A stretch of DNA of 64,000 nt from Oreohelix idahoensis (lineage: Eukaryota; Mollusca; Gastropoda; Stylommatophora; Oreohelicidae). The stretch spans positions 186,001 to 250,000 of the forward strand of contig JAMPIV010018961.1 in NCBI GenBank assembly GCA_024509875.1. The letters run 5' to 3'. A program made the translations under genes and the position numbers. Below, piece after piece: positions 23,041-36,426 of this stretch (positions are counted from its first letter, which is position 1; every line of letters begins with the position of its first letter). The notes beneath the pieces were generated by a model. That model worked only from the letters and a program-made list of their open reading frames with translations. It made no database searches and was not told the DNA's origin.

Positions 23041-24324
23041 CCGCTTTAGTTATTGCCAATGCTCAAAACAATGTTAGTTTTTGGTAACAATTTTCCTACC
23101 GCTCCTCTCTCCTCCTATTACTCTTGTTACCCAAGCTAATTTGAATTTACCTCAATGCCTCCTTCTAAGCCGTGTGTCCCCCACTAACGGTTAAGAAAAA
23201 AACAAGCAGGAACAACAGTCTGTCTGGTCGTGCGTTCGTAGACATTTAGTATTTTCTCAACAATTTGGGTAATACTGGGACTATCATATTATTTAAAACA
23301 CATTCTTGCTCAGTGAATTCTAAGCTATACTACCATATATTTTTTATGTTCAGTTTCATTATGGTTTTAGGTTTTCAATTTTGTCCCCGGTCATCGTCAA
23401 ATAAATATTTTACACAAGACGGCCATCTTCCCCTCTCGCTAGCATGTATTTTTCAAATAAATAACTTGTTTTTGTGACGTCAGAAACATTACCGCGAGGA
23501 GGCAATAAAATTGTCTGCGTGTTTTGCCTCTGTTGGACTTTTTCCAGCGTGTATATATGCATGGCGGACTATCAAGCGAAGTGGGGTGTTGGCGTGGCGG
23601 GTTAAGAATTGGCGTTAATAATTTGTATTGTATCGTGTAACACTACCAAAAAATGTAAGGATTACTACTTATTACCAGCGTTAAAGTTGACAGAATACGT
23701 TAATTCAGATAGTTATTTTGCGGCACACTTCCGAAAAATCGTTAATTATAAGTCTAGGTTGCAAAATGTATGCAGCAGATCTGGCAAAATGTTAAATGTT
23801 GGTAGTACGTTTTCGAAACCGAAACCAAAACGCGTGTTAGATTTTTACCGTGGAATCGTTCTATAGGCTTTAGCACTGCACAAAAGGCAGCGTTGCTGGC
23901 GTGTGAGAGCATCACCGTCAGACACAATAGGGCGGATTTATATATTATCATTTTATGACTAAAATCTTACTGAAATGAGCGATTATTCTCGCAGATTTTA
24001 CTACATCAGCAGCAATCCACATGTACGGTACCTTATCGCCACAATCGAGGTATCTCGCGTACAGCCTAATACTATACGCATCCCTTCATTTTGAATTCGT
24101 TAACAATCGGTCACATTGCAACATTGACAGCGTGAGTATTCCCAGCCCATACTCGATTACTGACATGACAAGCTGATGACGCAGGAGACATAGTATTACC
24201 TGATCCAGGTGCACAGTGGCCATTGTTTTTAAGTGCTACACCTCAATTTCACTCGTGTACGATTAGCTCAACATGGTACTTGTACAATAGCCCGAAATCG
24301 AACAGTATATGTGTGTTTATGTGC

Positions 24325-24354
<30 letters not shown>
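24325..24354. repeat. (GT)n microsatellite
   Basis: About 30 bp, beginning GTGCGTGCGTGTG and then pure GT. Confidence 0.95.
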
Positions 24355-24355
<1 letters not shown>

Positions 24356-24551
24356 ATTTTCCATCATGGAAAATGGTACGGTAACAGAATGTTGTATCTC
24401 AGAAAATACAAAAATACAACTATTTTCACCGCAGAGATTGTGGTCATACTAAAAGCACTAGGAAATCGTCTCTAACAACTGTTCCCCAGAAACTGGCAGT
24501 TTAAGACTTTCAGTAATTCCGGGCTCTATGAAACTTGCGAGAATGCTAATA

Positions 24552-24924
24552 CACGCATACCTCGGAGATATTGCTGGTTCAGTTCCAGACCACCGCAATA
24601 AAGCGACAATCGCAATAAAGCGGGTCACATCCATTATATTTTGCTTCCCAATGCATATAAAAGCCTAAAATCATGTTTACATTATGTCTATTAAGTGCGC
24701 AATAGCGCTAGGTCTAAAAAAAAAAAAAAAGTACTGTAAAGTTAAAAATACTTTATTGCTAAAATATGCTAATCCTCATCATCTGAGCCTTCAGCGAATC
24801 GTAATCTTTTTGCTGGTGGAGAGCCGAAATCTATCGGAAGAAGAAGGCATGCTCTAATAAATAAACGTGAATAATTTGTAAAAAGCGCAATATCTGCGAA
24901 GCGCAATAAAGCGAGGTATGCCTG
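24552..24924. mobile_element. Tigger-like (pogo group) non-autonomous DNA transposon, 373 bp
   Basis: Terminal inverted repeats CACGCATACCTCG and CAGGCATACCTCG (right end, inverted) are flanked by TA on both sides (24550-24551, 24925-24926). TA targets are the rule for mariner/pogo elements. Sub-terminal CGCAATAAAGCG repeats are present at both ends. On the minus strand at 24769-24830 a residual coding tail reads PPAKRLRFAEGSDDED-stop. Ends, sub-terminal repeats and coding tail all resemble, from memory, the mammalian Tigger1 consensus. Confidence 0.85.
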
Positions 24925-25098
24925 TATTTGCATACTAGCAGATATACCCGACGTTGCCCGGCTAAAATAAAATAAAAATAATGTAACTGAACTTTTAATA
25001 TATCCCCTGGTTACGGTACTTCGGAGCCACCATTATTATCTGAGCGACCAAGACCAACCCGCCACGGTTAATTCTCGGATTAACCCAATGACAACTAT

Positions 25099-25312
25099 AC
25101 ATCTCACCTCCAGCATATCTACTCCAATCATACTCCATTGCACCTCTCACGACCCCATCTAATTCAATCGTTTCCTCCGCCATACCTCTCATTTCCAGCA
25201 CATCTACTCAAATCATGTCCATTTTACCTCAACCTCCAGCACATCCACTTCAGTTATGTTCTCCACGATACCTCTCACTCTTAGCACACCCACTCCAGTC
25301 ATTGGAGCGAGT
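25099..25312. repeat. Degenerate tandem repeat of about 42-44 bp, five units
   Basis: The motif CCTCTCACCTCCAGCACATC recurs at about 25102, 25145, 25187, 25229 and 25273 with many substitutions. It is preceded at 24945 by TACCCGACGTTGCCCGGC, a word I remember from dispersed repeats of several animals but cannot name. Confidence 0.7.
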
Positions 25313-25373
25313 AGAGATTACGTGAAGATAGAAGGCGAACTGGATGATTTTATATATATATATATATAGTTAG

Positions 25374-25560
25374 TTCTTCTTCCATCCTTAGCCACCGACC
25401 GTCAAAGCAGTCAGTGGCCATTACGCCTAGTGGCGTCTTAGGGCAACAGCAGATAGGTTTTCTTTGTCATTGTGTTCCATCACGCCTATTGGCGTCTTTA
25501 GGGCAACGGCAAATCAATCCATTTGCTGTTGTTTCCGTAATCGAAGTGACTGGCAAACGG
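25374..25560 (-). repeat. NLTR-3-like 3' end fragment
   Basis: CAGTCAGTGGCCATTACGCC, then GTGGCGTCTTAGGGCAACAG, matches the 3' terminal stretch of the NLTR-3 copy at 42100-42170. The GGCGTCTTTAGGGCAACGGC block is repeated once about 60 bp on. It is non-coding. Confidence 0.55.
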
Positions 25561-25826
25561 GTGATCAGCCCGTTGGATATAGTTAGTGCAGGTTGGAATA
25601 TGAGCAAAGATAGTGAGATTGCTTTATGCTAATATTGTTGCTGATGCACATATACATTGTGCTTGTCTTAAGATTCATGGCCAAAGCGGCAGTTTGCCTA
25701 TGTTATTTGTGTTATGCTAAAGTTTGTGATATAAAGTCGTCGGATATCGTGCCTACGTGTTGGAGTTCATTGAGTTAGCATTAGCTGTGAACAACGAGCC
25801 ATGTCTGTCGCTCCAGGTGTAATGCA

Positions 25827-25920
<94 letters not shown>
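25827..25920. repeat. (TA)n microsatellite, about 94 bp
   Basis: An uninterrupted alternating TA run. It abuts a partial hAT-MITE copy on its right. Confidence 0.97.
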
Positions 25921-25921
<1 letters not shown>

Positions 25922-26030
25922 GTTTTTTGCACTAATGTTATCGTAATTAGTAATTCCTGTATATGACTGAATGTAATGGCAATAGTAGTGACATAAACAA
26001 CTAGCAAAATTAAAATTACATATTTTAATA
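25921..26030. repeat. Partial copy of the hAT-type MITE interior
   Basis: CCTGTATATGACTGAATGTA, GGCAATAGTAGTGACATAAA and CAACTAGCAAAATTAAAATT match 5010-5080 within the nested MITE. No terminal repeats are present. Confidence 0.8.
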
Positions 26031-29489
<3,459 letters not shown>

Positions 29490-29870
29490 TGTTAACATAG
29501 ATGGAAATAAAAAGGCAGATAAAGAAGCCAAGAAAGGCAAATCGACTAAAAACCGAATAAATGAAAGGACGAACAGATCAGCTTTAATTAAGTAAAGCTT
29601 AAGTAAAAGAACAAAAACAACAGATGAATGGACTGTAGGATAGGACGAAAGTATAAACGGAAGACATGCAAATAAACTGTTCAAAATTCCAACAAGAATA
29701 TGTCAAGTATCCAAAGAATCAAAACTTCGCAACAATTAAAAAAAAAAAAAAAAAACTAAACAGACTCCAACTGGAAACAGACTATTTCAGAATAAAAGAA
29801 CCTGACTATGCAAAATGCACACAAGACAATACTGTAGAGCGTTTCCTATATAAGATACTGGAAACATGAA
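29490..29870 (+). pseudogene. RNase H LINE remnant (I-like)
   Basis: A + strand frame at 29491-29597 reads VNIDGNKKADKEAKKGKST, the last RNase H motif. Further on, LNRLQLETDYFRIKEPDYAK and the stretch with NTVERFLYKILE match the tail that follows RNase H in I-type LINEs. The rest is too decayed to read. Confidence 0.6.
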
Positions 29871-29984
29871 CAACACGGAATACCATATTATATTATTTAA
29901 AGGCTTGCATTTTACCTATAAATTCAGAACAAATGTTGAGAATAGACGGATCTGGAGAACTGCACATCATGGTTAAACAGTATT

Positions 29985-30228
29985 TCCTTCATTCGTTGTC
30001 TTTTGCGCTCCTTACGGAGCATACAACCACCACTGCAGTTGGTCCCCTGGCAGGAAACCCGCACTAAAGATTCACACGATCTTGCAGCTGTGGTTTTTGT
30101 GGCAATTTGTTTACGTGATGAGGTTGCCAGCCTCTTGTGCAACCTTATATTAGTCGCCACCTACGATCTGCCTGAACGTGCAGTAATCCTTTTCTTCCTT
30201 GGTCTCTTCAGAGACCCCCCGGGAACTA
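29985..30228 (+). repeat. SINE-A copy
   Basis: The most complete uninterrupted copy. The order is GGAGCATACAACCACCACTG, GTTGGTCCCCTGGCAGGA, CACACGATCTTGCAGCTG, GATGAGGTTGCCAGCCTCTT, then AGTCGCC, a diverged ACGATCTGCC and CTCTTCAGAGACCCCC. Confidence 0.78.
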
Positions 30229-30520
30229 AACAGTATTTAACGAGAACAAACATTCATACATAATAATTACTGGGGGTATGAGGGGACAGAATATGTCTGG
30301 TAAGGTTCTGGTAATATATATTACTGGTGACGAATACAGAGTAATTTAAATATCAACCAAAAGACGCCAGACTTTCAGACCATTTTAATATATTTTTTTG
30401 AAACACCAAAAACCAGCATGAGAAGACAACCCTTTCAGGACAAAGGAAAGAAAACAAATGCATGCACACGCACATGCACTTTGGAAATATTAACTAACTT
30501 TATTTACAGTGACTAGGCAG

Positions 30521-30572
30521 CTCTCCACATGTAAGCCTACCTTGCCGTGGTTGGAGAGCTTGAGCGCCTCAA
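30521..30572 (+). ncRNA. Candidate HDV-like self-cleaving ribozyme at LINE 5' end (partial fold)
   Basis: Starting at the first base after the target-site duplication, CTCTCCA (30521-30527) pairs perfectly with TGGAGAG (30552-30558) as P1. ACC (30539-30541) and GGT (30549-30551) form a 3-bp P3 with a 7-nt loop, directly abutting the 3' strand of P1. TTGAG-CGC-CTCAA (30560-30572) is a P4-like hairpin. This order is that of HDV-like ribozymes known at the 5' ends of several LINEs, including trypanosome L1Tc. I could not find a convincing P2 or P1.1, so the call is tentative. Confidence 0.5.
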
Positions 30573-31571
30573 TGATCCCGGGAGCTATGCCGGCGGGAGT
30601 TTTACTCCTGGCAGGGTCACCCAAGCCGGACAGGTCCTGGGTGAGGGGCCAGACTAAATGGGCTGAGGAGTGGGTGGAACCCTATAGGTGTAGATGCAGA
30701 ACCCACCGGCGAGTGGTACATGCTCTGGTCTGCACCAATCCACCCCCACTTCATGGGTTAAATGCTTTCTTGCCTCATTCTTCACTGTTTGTCGTCTATC
30801 ACGCCCATGGCGACCGTTGCCTCAATTGGCTGTGTGTGGTGTACCCGGAAACGGGGCCTCCCAGTACTGAGGCAAAGTTAAGTCCCCGATGTCACTTATC
30901 GGTGCAGAATTGAGAGAGATGGCTGAGCATCACAATCCCTCCTGTGTTGCAGCATGATGAGAACCCAGCATTGCACACTGAGCTTGGGGGAATCACTTGG
31001 GCACCAGACTTAATACTGGCTCTTGACTGGATGGCCGCATGCAGGAGATTTCTACAATGGAGGGTTGGCAGGTGGTGGGTATCGGGAAGTGGCTCTGTGC
31101 AGGACGTGAGGATTCCTTGGGAGAGCCCAGAACCAGAGCACAGCATTGTGCAAGCTCTGCATAGTTGGAGAGCCCCCTGGATGACGGGGAATGCACAGTG
31201 TGCTACCCCACCTATCCCCAACTGCTAACTTAGAACCAGAAGTGGGGTCCTCTGTATGCGTGCCAGGCCAGGATAAAATGCCTGGGAAAGAGACTGGAGC
31301 TCAGAACTCCCTAACTCAAAGTTGCAGGATGGCAGAAAAGCCACGGGAAAGACAGGGCTATTTTGAAGATAACGCAACCATATTTTCACCATACGAGCTC
31401 GGACGCCGCCTCGGTAAACAAGGTCCGCGCAGAGCAGTGACACCCCCAGGCTGCTTGCGAATAGTCTACTACTGGGAACATAAACAGATTAGGGATGAGC
31501 CCACTCTCCCGTTGAACAGGTGCTAAAGTCGTAGATACTGGGCCAGAAGGCGCACCGGAAACCACAGTATC
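30573..31571 (+). other. NLTR-1 5' leader / possible decayed ORF1 region
   Basis: About 1 kb between the putative ribozyme and ORF2. Several frames of 60-130 codons overlap, but none shows a zinc knuckle or other ORF1 feature I recognise. It may be a long 5' UTR. It is more GC-rich than the flanking host DNA. Confidence 0.5.
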
Positions 31572-34500
31572 ATGCAACTCGCTTTTTTTTTTTCTATGGA
31601 GAGTACACCGTCAAATAAATCTCGTTCTGGTGCTCGCCCTGTGGAGCTCCACCAGGCAGGTGCAGTGCCGGGCTCTGAGCCTCGACAGAGCCCACCCTCA
31701 GCTACTGGAGGACCCTCTAGACCGTCTTGTGGAGTCAACAGACGGCGGAGGAGAACTACTGACCAAAACAAAACAGAAAAAGAGAAACCCAGAGTGCCAC
31801 TTGTCATGATGCACTGGAATGCAGAGGGAGTGAACAGCAAGCAGGCTGGATACAGCAAAAAGACAGAGCTGGAAAACATCTTGTATGAGAAGCAAGTCAG
31901 TGTTTGCTGTATCCAAGAGACTCACTTGAAAGCAGATCAAACCTTTAAAATAAGGGGATATCAATGCTTCAGATCCGACAGACAAGATAGACGAAAAGGA
32001 GGAGTACTTACTCTTGTAAGGAATAACATTCCTGCACACGAAAGGAAAACCTTCATGGATGGAGCAGAATATCAGCTGCTGCAGATAAAGGTAGACAAGA
32101 TGGAAATAGAACTCCTGAACTATTACTGTCCGAACAACAAACCCCTGAGTCTCAGCTCTATACAGGTACCAGCCACCAACTTTATAGCAGTTGGAGACTT
32201 TAATAGCCACTCCCAGAGCTGGGGCTATAACCATCTGGATCACAGAGGTGAAGAGGTTGAAACTTGGCAAGATGATCACTCCCTAATCCTAGTCAATAAT
32301 GCCACAGATACTCCTACCTTCTACTCCAGAGGATGGCACACAACCTCAACACCAGATCTTGCCTTCTCCACACCAGATATAGCTGGATCTATTAGTAGAG
32401 AAGTAGGAGACCAACTAGGGGGAAGCGACCATCGCCCAATCTTTCTTACTGTCCAGAGTGCAACTCTCAGTACAGGCCCAGCCATTACAAGATGGAACTA
32501 CAAAAAAGCCAACTGGGGTTTATTCAGGCATCAGGTGAACACGCTGCTGTCTACCCTCAAGGTACAGAACAGAGACATTAATGAAGTGGTAAAAGACTTC
32601 AACAGATGCATACTACAAGCTGCAAAAGAAACCATTCCCAAAGGATGCCGGCGTAACTACATACCATACTGGTCCAGCACACTCCAAGAACGTCAGGAAG
32701 CTATGGACAAGGCTAGAAAGGACGCAGAGTCTCAGCCTTCACTTGAAACTCACAACAAATGGAAAAAGGCTGTAGCAGAGTTTCAGAGAACAAAGCTAGA
32801 AGAAAAGCGGAAAAGCTGGAGAACTAAAACGGCATCGCTGAACCTTGAGAAAGACGGCAGGAAACTTTGGAGATTAGTCAAGTCTCTAAATGAAGAGCAT
32901 TCCTCACCAAGGCAGACTATCACATTGGATGAAGGTGGCAAACTTTTCAGAGGAAAACAAGCTGCAGACTTGTTTGCTAGAAGATACAGTTCAGAAAGCA
33001 ACTTACCCATTAACATAGACCATCAGAGAGAGATAAGAAAAGAAATACTGGCAACCATGGGACAGACAGATACTCCTGCCCCAATGAGGGAACCCATCAC
33101 ACTAGGAGAACTACAGAAGGCTATTTCCAAGCTTAAGTTTCAAAAGTCACCCGGCCCAGACAAAATCAGCAACGAAATGCTAGTAAATCTGAGCTCAGCA
33201 GCAAAGACAAAACTGCTTGAGATATTCAACCACAGCTGGTTGAAAGGAACGGTACCCCAAGTATGGAGAGAAGCCATCACAATACCCATACTAAAGAAAG
33301 GGAAATGTAAGACCGAGGCTGCAAGTTACCGGCCAATCAGTCTCACAAGCTGTGTTGGGAAGACTATGGAGCGAATAGTCAACCACAGATTGAAATGGTA
33401 TTTAGAGTCTGAGCAGATCCTGGTGCCGGAACAAGCTGGATTTAGAGAATGCTACAGTATAGAAGACCAAGTTACTTACTTGTCTCAAGCAATAGAAGAT
33501 GCCTTCCAGGAGAAGAAAAAGGTCCTAACGATCTGGGTCGACTTCAAGCAGGCCTTTGACAAGGTGTGGAAAGATGGCCTCATTGCAAAACTTAGGAGAA
33601 GTGGAATCCAAGGCAACATGATGAAATGGATCCAGTCATACTTGCATAACAGGAGAACTAGAGTCACTCTTGACGGTCTGCAGAGCAGAAAAGTGTTGCT
33701 CCATCAGGGGGTACCTCAAGGAGGAGTAATTTCCCCAACACTCTTCCTTGTTTACATCAATGACCTGGTGAAAGATCTCCCTGCAGGAGTTAAAGCTGCC
33801 TTATATGCAGATGACCTAGTACTCTGGTGCGCTGATGAAAATGTCACCACAGCAAATTATAGAATGCAGCGGGCAGCAGACATGCTAGTGTCATGGGCAG
33901 AGAAATGGCTTATCACAATAAACACAGACAAAACCTCCACAACACTGTTCTCCCTCGCCCCCAAGGACAAATCAGCTAACATACACCTAGGGACAACCGT
34001 GATCAAGGAAGAAAGCTACCCCACCTATCTTGGGGTGACATTTGACCAAAGGCTTACATGGAATAAGCATATTGAAAATGCAGAAGGAAAGGCCCGAAGA
34101 CGACTAGGCATACTCAGAAAATTAGCAGGTACCAACTGGGGAGCAAATGAACGAAATCTAAAGAAGATTTATAATGGAGTAATAAGACCACACTTAGAGT
34201 TTAGCTCAGCAGCATGGTCATCAGCTGCTAACTCACATCTGCAGTCTTTGGACAAGGTGCAAAATCAAGCTCTCAGGCTCATTACAGGAGCCATGAAAAC
34301 TACACCAATAACAGAGATGCAGAAGGTTGCTGGATTACAGACATTGTCCCATAGAAGAGACACAAAAACCATGATCCAGATGGAAAAGTACAACAGTATG
34401 CCAATGCACCCAATGAAGGCAAGACTAGATGATCTGGCATTGGGACGTCTAAAGCGTAGCAGCTTTGTGCATCGGGGGAAAAGACTTATAAGACAGCATC

Positions 34501-34844
34501 AAGAAGACCTATCCATGAAGACAACACCACTGAAGCCCACCCTATACCCTGTACCATGGGAGCAGGCCAGCAGTGCCCTCCAAATTAATACAACAGTCAG
34601 TGGTCTCACAAGTGGATGTGAGTATAATGATCTGCAAAAAACGAACTGCTACATTGAGTATGATCCAAGAAAGCTATCCCGATCAATCATGGATACATGC
34701 CTATACAGATGGATCAGCAAACTAATGCTGTTAGGAATGGAGGTGCCGGTATCTTTATCTCATATCCTGACAACCACTATGAGACTAGGCACATTCCCAC
34801 TGGTAAATTCTGTTCCAACTATACAGCTGAGGTTCAAGCTCTAG
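31572..34844 (+). CDS. NLTR-1 ORF2: endonuclease and reverse transcriptase
   Basis: 1090 codons from ATG 31572; a second in-frame ATG at 31596 follows a T-run and gives MESTPSNKSRSG. An APE-type endonuclease spans about residues 75-300: WNAEGVNSK, CIQETHLK, VGDFNSHSQSWG and the catalytic GGSDHRP. The reverse transcriptase spans about residues 520-800: SPGPDKISNEML, SYRPISLTSC, WVDFKQAFDKVW, GVPQGGVISPTLF and the active-site LYADDLVLW near residue 745. The frame runs past the true coding end by about 150 nt, because the RNase H region continues in other frames. The enzyme would nick target DNA and reverse-transcribe the element's own RNA. Confidence 0.92.
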   Translation: MQLAFFFSMESTPSNKSRSGARPVELHQAGAVPGSEPRQSPPSATGGPSRPSCGVNRRRRRTTDQNKTEKEKPRVPLVMMHWNAEGVNSKQAGYSKKTELENILYEKQVSVCCIQETHLKADQTFKIRGYQCFRSDRQDRRKGGVLTLVRNNIPAHERKTFMDGAEYQLLQIKVDKMEIELLNYYCPNNKPLSLSSIQVPATNFIAVGDFNSHSQSWGYNHLDHRGEEVETWQDDHSLILVNNATDTPTFYSRGWHTTSTPDLAFSTPDIAGSISREVGDQLGGSDHRPIFLTVQSATLSTGPAITRWNYKKANWGLFRHQVNTLLSTLKVQNRDINEVVKDFNRCILQAAKETIPKGCRRNYIPYWSSTLQERQEAMDKARKDAESQPSLETHNKWKKAVAEFQRTKLEEKRKSWRTKTASLNLEKDGRKLWRLVKSLNEEHSSPRQTITLDEGGKLFRGKQAADLFARRYSSESNLPINIDHQREIRKEILATMGQTDTPAPMREPITLGELQKAISKLKFQKSPGPDKISNEMLVNLSSAAKTKLLEIFNHSWLKGTVPQVWREAITIPILKKGKCKTEAASYRPISLTSCVGKTMERIVNHRLKWYLESEQILVPEQAGFRECYSIEDQVTYLSQAIEDAFQEKKKVLTIWVDFKQAFDKVWKDGLIAKLRRSGIQGNMMKWIQSYLHNRRTRVTLDGLQSRKVLLHQGVPQGGVISPTLFLVYINDLVKDLPAGVKAALYADDLVLWCADENVTTANYRMQRAADMLVSWAEKWLITINTDKTSTTLFSLAPKDKSANIHLGTTVIKEESYPTYLGVTFDQRLTWNKHIENAEGKARRRLGILRKLAGTNWGANERNLKKIYNGVIRPHLEFSSAAWSSAANSHLQSLDKVQNQALRLITGAMKTTPITEMQKVAGLQTLSHRRDTKTMIQMEKYNSMPMHPMKARLDDLALGRLKRSSFVHRGKRLIRQHQEDLSMKTTPLKPTLYPVPWEQASSALQINTTVSGLTSGCEYNDLQKTNCYIEYDPRKLSRSIMDTCLYRWISKLMLLGMEVPVSLSHILTTTMRLGTFPLVNSVPTIQLRFKL

Positions 34845-35452
34845 AGCAAGCTGCAAATATGATTTATAACACCAACTCTGACTGCCACCAGGTAGTCATC
34901 CTCACAGATGCACTGTCTGTCCTGCAAGCTCTCAAGGGTGGTAAACTCCCGCATCTGAGAAATGAACTAAACAAGGTAGCTGCCAAAAAGAGAACCATAC
35001 TTCAGTGGGTACCATCTCATTGTGGTGTACCCGGAAATGAAAAGGCAGATAAACTTGCAAAAATGGGAGGAGAATGTGAACAAGAAGATAATGAAGTCAC
35101 ATACTTTGAGAAAAAGAGAGCTATCCAGACTATCAGAAGAGAACAGAACCAACCCAAAGACGACTATCACACTCTCGACCGGCAGGGACAGACAACTATT
35201 TTTCGACTCAGGACAGGGCATAACAAACTGAATAAACACATGCACAAGCTACGATTGTCTGCTTCACCACTGTGCACATGTGGATTAAACGAACAAACTG
35301 CTGAGCATGTTCTACAGGACTGTCCTCTGTATGACCAGTTAAGAAAGATATACTGGCCCAATGACTCAACACTAAACTCAAAGCTATATGGAGTTAAAGA
35401 GGAACTTCAAACAACAGTCGAATTCATCATGAGAACTCGTCTGACGGTGTAA
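34690..35452 (+). pseudogene. NLTR-1 RNase H region and 3' tail domain, frame-shifted
   Basis: RNase H motifs continue the polyprotein but in different frames. The first acidic motif (YTDGSA, from 34702) is in one frame; NGGAGIFI, NYTAEVQALEQ, ILTDALSVLQAL and WVPSHCGVPGNEKADKLAK lie in another. The tail RLRTGHNKLNKHMHKL and CTCG...EHVLQDCPLYDQLR is typical of I-type elements. Two small indels within about 30 nt separate these from the RT frame. They are either inactivating mutations or assembly indels; since the rest is open, I cannot tell which. Confidence 0.85.
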
Positions 35453-35519
35453 TCATCAAAGATGCGATCGCAAGAAGAAGAAGAAGACTAGGCAGGATAA
35501 AAAAAACCACCCACTATCA

Positions 35520-35970
35520 ATTATTGGTAATTGAACACAGTACAGTATATTGAATTAGAGACGCTTTATCCTAATTATACCATAAGAAGTTGAACGGGAT
35601 ATTTGTCTTAAAAAAACAAAAACTGTTCACGCACTAATATGTTACAATTACGTTACACCATCATCAATTTTCTTGTTTCACCATATGGAGTGGGGAGTGT
35701 GTGTATATGTTTTTTTCGCCTATGTCCAAAAATATCACATTTTTCATACCGATACCGTACTTGTTTTGTTGCAAGGAAAAAAAAAAAAACAACGGAAAAA
35801 GGGGGAGGGGATGAAAGCTTTGGGTTCATGGGTTAATATTTAATTTACTCTTAATTTAAGATTAGTAATATGTATTACTAGATCGTTCTTAGACTTTTAC
35901 ATCTTTATGGTTTATTTACTAACTACTGTATTGATTTTTGTTCTTGTCAAATACTGTTTGACTCTACAGT
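35520..35970 (+). repeat. Dispersed repeat shared with 6440-7015
   Basis: TATCCTAATTATACC, GGAGTGGGGAG, GATGAAAGCTTTGGGTT, TTAGTAATATGTATTACTAG and TTTTGTTCTTGTCAAA match the other copy in order. It lies between the complete LINE and BAZ1B. Confidence 0.5.
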
Positions 35971-36313
35971 ATTGTACAGCTCTCCAGGTTTGTTTATTCT
36001 CAACGCCTGTTCTATAGTTATGGGTACACACCTGTAAATATCTAATCTTGGGATTCTCTGTTGTTCATATAGGTTACATTTTAGAAGAAAATGCGAAACT
36101 CTTCAGAACAACATAAAGGACACTGTCCAACGTTTAATTACATTCCAGCTGCAGTGGAGAAAGGGCAACTCCTTTGAACTCGCCGAAAAGTTGTGTCAAT
36201 GTTACGTGTCATTAATTGTACATGGCCTCTTGGAATAGATAAACCTAAGTTCGCGCCAGATTTGCTAAGAAAATCATTAGAAAATTTAACGAAACTGTAT
36301 TAAGTAGCGAATC
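35971..36313 (+). promoter_or_regulatory. BAZ1B: Region expected to hold BAZ1B promoter and 5' UTR
   Basis: Non-repetitive as far as I can see. There is no TATA box or CpG-dense stretch that I can point to. The complete LINE ends about 480 bp upstream of this region. An untranslated first exon further upstream is also possible. Confidence 0.35.
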
Positions 36314-36426
36314 ATGCCGCTTTTGGGCAAGAAAGTCTTTGCACTTGCAACCAATACATCGAATGGAGAAACTGAAGATGCTCCATACTTGATTCCACAT
36401 ACGAAAGAACGATTCCAATCGAAGTC
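36314..36426 (+). CDS. BAZ1B: BAZ1B coding exon 1 (start codon)
   Basis: The ATG has an A at -3 and an in-frame TAG nine nucleotides upstream (36305-36307), so the start is well fixed. It encodes 37 residues beginning MPLLGKKVF and containing PYLIPHTKE, matching the extreme N-terminus of vertebrate BAZ1B. The exon ends in phase 2 (tc) before a GT-AT-CC donor that departs from the GTAAGT consensus. The 5' UTR and promoter presumably lie just upstream; I see no clear TATA box and cannot place the cap site. Confidence 0.88.

Larger units (their letters stand above)
21191..24549. other. Intergenic; small inverted repeat only
   Basis: No gene is recognised. Near 22360-22377 a GGCAGATACGCCACTG end looks like one hAT-type terminus (CAGTGGCGTA inverted), but no partner end is found. 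Short frames such as 23609-23866 show no family motif. Confidence 0.5.
30521..35485 (+). mobile_element. Complete non-LTR retrotransposon NLTR-1 (I/Ingi-like group, with RNase H)
   Basis: A perfect 10-bp direct repeat, GACTAGGCAG, at 30511-30520 and 35486-35495 brackets the element, so both ends are known. It carries about 1.05 kb of 5' leader, a large ORF with AP endonuclease and reverse transcriptase, an RNase H region, and a 3' end in a short AAG-repeat tail. RNase H downstream of RT places it in the I superfamily (I, Ingi/Vingi, Nimb, LOA types); I cannot say which clade. It sits less than 1 kb upstream of the BAZ1B start codon, in the same orientation. Confidence 0.93.

Noticed and set aside
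25099..25312. CRISPR-like array
   Set aside because: Units of 42-44 bp are degenerate throughout with no repeat/spacer alternation, and the DNA is animal nuclear.
31698..32279. 193-codon minus frame inside the LINE
   Set aside because: It is antisense to the endonuclease domain, which has clear motifs on the + strand.
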